Program-made: the position numbers and the translations under genes | Part shown: in pieces, positions 7,141 through 10,160 of the stretch | Layout: each line of letters opens with the position of its first letter | Numbering within the stretch: the stretch's first letter is position 1 | Notes under the pieces: model-generated | The model's database searches: none | Seen by the model: only the letters and a program-made list of their open reading frames with translations | What the model was told of the DNA's origin: nothing | Origin: W11650 sp041844915 | GTDB taxonomy: Bacteria; Bacillota; Clostridia; Lachnospirales; Vallitaleaceae | Assembly (NCBI GenBank): GCA_041844915.1 | Contig: JBGZBY010000123.1 | Location: 1 to 10,160 of the forward strand | Direction of reading: 5' to 3' | Length of the DNA: 10,160 bases

Positions 7141-7506
7141 AATAACTTCCTTTCTCTTTCGTTCATGAGCCAGACCTTTGAATTCTTCAACGCGGCGTTC
7201 GGACGGGCAAGCAGCCTTAAACCTCTCCCCGCCCTCTGGCCTATGTTTTCAGAGCTTCCGGTCTATGCTATTTTCCAAGCCGCGCTCGCTGCACTCGCTT
7301 TTCTGCGGATCCTGAGCGCCGGCTGCCCTTCCATAAGCCTGTGCCTTCTGTGATGAATTCGGCATTTGAAAAAGTAAAAAACGGAATTTCCCCGACACAT
7401 CCATGTCCTAAGAAATCCCGCTTTCCAATTATTCCTCTCCCTTATGTTTTATCTGCTCAGATGTCTTTGCCGCTCCGCCTTTTGCAAAGCGACGAGGTTT
7501 TTCTGC
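7141..7506. other. Gap between rubrerythrin and chemoreceptor genes
   Basis: The gap contains the likely rubrerythrin terminator (7376-7420). To its left is a GC-richer stretch (about 7180-7340) that would be the chemoreceptor leader, and the receptor ribosome binding site sits near 7147-7156. Frames on the plus strand here lack ribosome binding sites and look non-coding. No clear promoter was found. Confidence 0.5.
7376..7420 (-). terminator. Probable rubrerythrin terminator
   Basis: On the minus strand CGGGATTT (7420-7413) pairs with AAATTCCG (7389-7382) through 8 bp including one G-U. It is followed directly by six T (7381-7376). The loop holds a further 4-bp GACA/TGTC pairing. It lies about 87 nt after the rubrerythrin stop. 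Confidence 0.55.
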
Positions 7507-8094
7507 CTAGAATTCCTCGACAAAAAGCTCAAAATATTCTTGTGCATGCTTACAAGCCGGACAGATCTTCGGTGCGCTCTTGCCAGTGGTAATATATCCG
7601 CAGTTGCTGCAAATCCACATTTTTTCCTCCGTCTTAGTAAACACTTCCTGCTTTTCTACATTTTCAGCCAGCTTGCGATATCTTTCTTCATGATGCTTTT
7701 CTACCTCGGCAATTAAGCGGAAAGATGCTGCCACTGCCTTAAAGCCTTCTTCCTCTGCTACCTTGGCAAATTCCGGATAAAGATCAACCCATTCCTCATG
7801 CTCGCCGTTTGCCGCTGAAATCAAATTTTCCAGCGTATTGCCCAAGGCGATTGGATAGCATGCGCCGTTGATTTCAATCATCTCATCCTTAAAGTCCGTC
7901 AGCAAATGCTTATAGAATACTTCAGCATGCTCTTTCTCATTATTTGCCGTTTCCGTGAAAATCTTGGAAATCTGCACATAGCCTTCCTTTTTCGCGATTC
8001 CCGCATAGTAGGTATAACGATTTCTTGCCTGCGATTCTCCCGCAAATGCCTTCAATAAATTTTCTGCTGTTTTCGTTCCCTTTAAGCTCGCCAT
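7507..8094 (-). CDS. rbr: Rubrerythrin
   Basis: This 195-residue cytoplasmic non-haem iron protein reduces hydrogen peroxide in anaerobes, using electrons passed through its rubredoxin domain. The N-terminal ferritin-like four-helix part (about 1-148) carries the di-iron ligands by pattern: Glu20, Glu53 and His56 in NNEKEH, Glu98 and Glu101 in NGEHEEW, Glu132 and His135 in EKHHEERY. The C-terminal rubredoxin-like domain has Cys162-X2-Cys165-X12-Cys178-X2-Cys181, complete for one FeS4 site. The length is normal for the classical two-domain form. The ATG at 8094 has AAGGAGG (8110-8104) 9 nt upstream. A consensus promoter lies about 250 nt upstream, leaving a long leader. It is probably a single-gene transcript. 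Confidence 0.96.
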   Translation of the reverse strand: MASLKGTKTAENLLKAFAGESQARNRYTYYAGIAKKEGYVQISKIFTETANNEKEHAEVFYKHLLTDFKDEMIEINGACYPIALGNTLENLISAANGEHEEWVDLYPEFAKVAEEEGFKAVAASFRLIAEVEKHHEERYRKLAENVEKQEVFTKTEEKMWICSNCGYITTGKSAPKICPACKHAQEYFELFVEEF

Positions 8095-8340
8095 AATTCA
8101 TAACCTCCTTATAACCTTATTGTAAATAGCCTTTTCTCACTAGCTGTTAATCCCTCGCCGCCAAAGGCGAAGCTGTCGGGGTAACCACTCCCCAAGCCAA
8201 TCTCTTGCCAGTTCCTTTGAAATCCTCTCGTTCGTCCGCCCAAAGCCCCTCCGCCCTTTTCCGGGCAAAAAAAGACAAGCACTTCGCTTTCCGTGCCTTT
8301 TCAAGCTTTTGAAAGCGGCGCGAAGGATACTTCTGCATTA
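8095..8340 (-). promoter_or_regulatory. Long structured leader of rubrerythrin mRNA
   Basis: The stretch between the inferred transcription start (about 8335) and the rubrerythrin ATG is some 240 nt. On the minus strand it shows a 6-bp hairpin (8299-8304/8309-8314), then weak hairpins just before a run of seven T (8273-8267), resembling an attenuator. A 4-bp GC stem follows (8253-8256/8263-8266). Near the ribosome binding site is a longer compound stem (8146-8149/8182-8185, 8152-8154/8179-8181, 8155-8159/8166-8170). I do not recognise a known riboswitch. A 63-residue frame (8338-8147) crosses it but has no ribosome binding site. Confidence 0.4.
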
Positions 8341-8369
8341 ACTATATCATTAAATTTATATTTTGTCAA
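8341..8369 (-). promoter_or_regulatory. Consensus sigma-A-type promoter for rubrerythrin
   Basis: On the minus strand TTGACA (8369-8364) and TATAGT (8346-8341) are separated by exactly 17 bp of AT-rich sequence. This is the best promoter in the window. Transcription would start near 8335 and run into the rubrerythrin gene. Confidence 0.85.
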
Positions 8370-8424
8370 TCATTTCACATGTTTTTTTGCATAAAGCCGC
8401 TAAAACAAAGCAATTATTATTCTC

Positions 8425-8466
8425 AATTGCCCTAAAGGCAATTCTCGCGCCGGCTATGCCAGCGCG
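8425..8466 (-). other. Two stem-loops at the 3' end of pepC
   Basis: One GC-rich hairpin (8446-8450/8462-8466, inner 8452-8454/8458-8460) contains the pepC stop codon. A second 7-bp stem (AATTGCC/GGCAATT, 8425-8431/8437-8443) follows. No T-run comes directly after, so they may end or protect the pepC message, but neither is a textbook terminator. Confidence 0.4.
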
Positions 8467-9782
8467 CCGATGGGATCCCAAGGCTCTAATTCGATAATTG
8501 GCTGTTTTAGAGCTTCTAGCCACTTTTTTTCTATGTATTTTTTATCGACCATAATCTGATAAACAAACTGTTCAAACCACAAATCACTCATTGAAAACTG
8601 ACCATTTCTTCCTCTTTCTTTACCCCAAGAATTCTCAACTCGCCAATTTATCGGTTCGCCATTGTCATTAAGATTTACGCCCGTTAAAACCATCGCATGT
8701 GTCGGACAACTTTCCCCATAATCTAACCGCTTTTCTTTGCTCCAAGAAAGCTCAGTGCCAACAAGCCTTTCCTGTAAAAACATTTCATGATCCATAATTC
8801 CGCTTGTTTTTTCAACATTTTTGCCCATATCGCAGCCAAACCAAACCGCCTCTCCCGCTTGAATCGAAGCGATTGCCGCCTGCTTGAGCACCTCAATCGG
8901 AGTATTGATATAGCAAATCGGGCGCGCCTCTTTGACTGATCCCAAATATTTTACCGTATATGCTCTGCCATAAGGCTTATCCTTCGTCGGTGCATTAATC
9001 AGACTTATCTTATCCTCCAACTTCCAGCCCGTCAACTGCTTAAAAAATTCCTGAGGAGTCATCGTGGGCAAGCGATGAAACGCTTTCTTTTTATCTTCGT
9101 ATTCATAGCTTACTTCCGTTGGTGGTTTTCCAAAAGCTTTTACCAGTATGCTGTAAATAGTTGACAATTGTTTTTCTTTATGACTTCTTAATTCTTCTTC
9201 TTTTTTTCCTTCTGCTGCTTGTTCTCGCAGTTCCAAAGCAAAATAGCGTAAATAACTGTTAATTAATTTATTTAATGGCGCGCTGGTCGTAGAATGATAC
9301 GTATCTGGCATGGCTTCTTTGGGTACGATACCATATTTTTCTATGATTCCCGCTGCCATATCCCACTGACCGCCATCTTGCTGCGGCGTTGCCAATAAAT
9401 GTGCAACCAAACGGGACGTTAAAGGCTCTTGTCTTGTTTCAATCATATTTTCCAAAAAATAATTGGCTCGCTCCAGCTTATCCCAAAAGAATAAATAAGT
9501 CTGAGAAAATTCCAAGCTTTCTATCTCATATTTTTTCATCGCTTCTACCCGAGCGGTATTTAAAGCCGCAAAAAGCCAACAGCGCCCACTTTGCTTTTGA
9601 TTGGCAATCTCTCCTTGCAAAGTTTTGTCCGAAAAAAGAAAATTATGCCGGCGCACACTCTCCTGATTAAACGCCGCTTCTTCAAATCCCACCTTAGCTA
9701 TGGCAGTTTCCGTCATAAGATTCTCTATTTGCTTTTGATAATCAGTTTCTAATTGTTTCAATAATTCTTTGCCAATCGACAT
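8454..9782 (-). CDS. pepC: Aminopeptidase C (bleomycin hydrolase family, peptidase C1B)
   Basis: This 442-residue cytoplasmic cysteine aminopeptidase trims N-terminal residues from peptides; the family forms hexameric barrels. The papain-type catalytic set is present: Gln62 and Cys68 in NQKQSGRCWLFAALN, His362 in CPTHAMVLTG, and Asn384 in WRVENSWG. The GQWDM segment (138-142) and the C-terminal end EPWDPIGALA also fit. In PepC/bleomycin hydrolase the C-terminal tail reaches into the active site and sets the aminopeptidase specificity. The length matches the family and no key residue is missing. The ATG at 9782 follows an AGAGGT-type ribosome binding site. A promoter lies about 45 nt upstream. 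It is the first gene in its strand direction, and no partner gene is adjacent. Confidence 0.96.
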   Translation of the reverse strand: MSIGKELLKQLETDYQKQIENLMTETAIAKVGFEEAAFNQESVRRHNFLFSDKTLQGEIANQKQSGRCWLFAALNTARVEAMKKYEIESLEFSQTYLFFWDKLERANYFLENMIETRQEPLTSRLVAHLLATPQQDGGQWDMAAGIIEKYGIVPKEAMPDTYHSTTSAPLNKLINSYLRYFALELREQAAEGKKEEELRSHKEKQLSTIYSILVKAFGKPPTEVSYEYEDKKKAFHRLPTMTPQEFFKQLTGWKLEDKISLINAPTKDKPYGRAYTVKYLGSVKEARPICYINTPIEVLKQAAIASIQAGEAVWFGCDMGKNVEKTSGIMDHEMFLQERLVGTELSWSKEKRLDYGESCPTHAMVLTGVNLNDNGEPINWRVENSWGKERGRNGQFSMSDLWFEQFVYQIMVDKKYIEKKWLEALKQPIIELEPWDPIGALA

Positions 9783-9824
9783 ATCTACCTCTCTTTTCTA
9801 TTCCTAATTCAAAATGCTGCACTT

Positions 9825-9853
9825 ATATTATCATTTCGTTCTCTAAAAAACAA
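9825..9853 (-). promoter_or_regulatory. Promoter for pepC
   Basis: On the minus strand TTGTTT (9853-9848) and TAATAT (9830-9825) are 17 bp apart. This places the transcript start near 9818, about 35 nt before the ATG. It is a good but not perfect match to the sigma-A consensus. Confidence 0.6.
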
Positions 9854-9915
9854 TCTCATAGCCAGATGGCAAGTTCCTGCTTTTCGACACCAAATCCAGA
9901 TTGGAAATTCTCTAC

Positions 9916-9935
9916 ATGATAATAATTATTATCAT
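9916..9935. promoter_or_regulatory. 20-bp perfect palindrome, Fur-like operator candidate
   Basis: The palindrome has half-sites TGATAAT and ATTATCA separated by AATT, with AT/AT extending each end. The half-sites equal those of the Bacillus Fur box (TGATAATNATTATCA), but the centre is 4 nt instead of 1. It lies 63 bp upstream of the pepC -35. It may serve pepC or a gene outside the window. Confidence 0.4.
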
Positions 9936-10160
9936 ACACCTTTTTCGTAGTAATACAAGCCATTTTCTCTATTTTTTCAAAAAAATTATAAATTGTTTCC
10001 TACCATGCCGTCGGATTTAGATATTACCTCCTCCGAATCTCTTTTCATTTTTTCAACCGCAAAGTAAAAACATGAAATTCTTTTCCTTCTCCTGCCTTTC
10101 TTTCAACATAAGAAAGCCGAACCCCCTATTTTTCACAGCTATCACGGTTTTTAATGCCTA

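Larger units (their letters stand above)
9783..10160. other. AT-rich intergenic region up to the window end
   Basis: The region holds the pepC promoter and the palindrome. On the minus strand a good Shine-Dalgarno-like GGAGGAGGT (around 10026-10034) has no start codon at a usable distance. Only frames of about 20 residues follow. I see no gene to the right of pepC. Confidence 0.5.

Noticed and set aside
7180..7215. Flagellar sigma-D-like promoter before the chemoreceptor
   Set aside because: TTTA with 15-nt spacing to CCGAACG only partly matches the consensus and lacks the AT end of the -10.
7165..7716. Plus-strand frames of 60-90 residues across the receptor/rubrerythrin gap
   Set aside because: They overlap the rubrerythrin gene or terminator and lack ribosome binding sites and protein-like composition.
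8147..8338. 63-residue frame in the rubrerythrin leader
   Set aside because: Its ATG lies only a few bases after the -10 box with no ribosome binding site, and its sequence does not resemble a protein I know. It is kept only as a note on the leader.
10015..10110. Tiny minus-strand frames of 18-20 residues near the right end
   Set aside because: They have no usable start spacing from the Shine-Dalgarno-like GGAGGAGGT and are too short to support.

Overview
The window looks like chromosome of an anaerobic, low-to-moderate GC Bacillota (Clostridia-type) bacterium. The evidence is strong AAGGAGG-type ribosome binding sites, GTG and TTG starts, lipoprotein signal peptides on the binding proteins, a rubrerythrin, and C1-family aminopeptidase C. 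I cannot name the genus. There are no rRNA, tRNA, CRISPR, transposase or recombinase genes.

Left half (1-5310): a spermidine/putrescine ABC transporter locus, potA-potB-potC-potD plus a second potD. potB, potC and both potD genes read on the plus strand and end at a strong hairpin terminator (5275-5309). potA is broken in an orderly way. Its first 306 codons lie on the minus strand (920 down to base 1). Its last 40 codons lie on the plus strand directly before potB. An exact 39-bp inverted repeat (1-39 and 997-1035), itself potA coding sequence, borders the flipped block. Inverting bases 1-1035 on paper rebuilds a continuous 346-residue PotA that runs into potB. This is either a genuine invertible segment, an inverted duplication, or an assembly/amplification chimera at the window edge. 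It is the main finding.

Right half (5311-10160): genes on the minus strand, converging on the same terminator. In transcription order they are pepC (aminopeptidase C, 9782-8454), a rubrerythrin (8094-7507) with a consensus promoter about 240 nt upstream and a structured leader, and a soluble methyl-accepting chemotaxis protein with a C-terminal CZB zinc-binding domain (7140-5665). An unrecognised small reading frame interrupted by a TAG codon follows the receptor. The last 378 bases hold the pepC promoter and a 20-bp perfect palindrome resembling a Fur-type operator, but no gene.

How the parts work together: PotA powers import through the PotB/PotC channel of polyamine delivered by PotD. The second, diverged PotD may widen or change the ligand range. 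Rubrerythrin removes peroxide in anaerobes, and CZB receptors are known to respond to zinc or oxidants, so the right half has a possible oxidative-stress/metal theme. That link is inference from gene adjacency.
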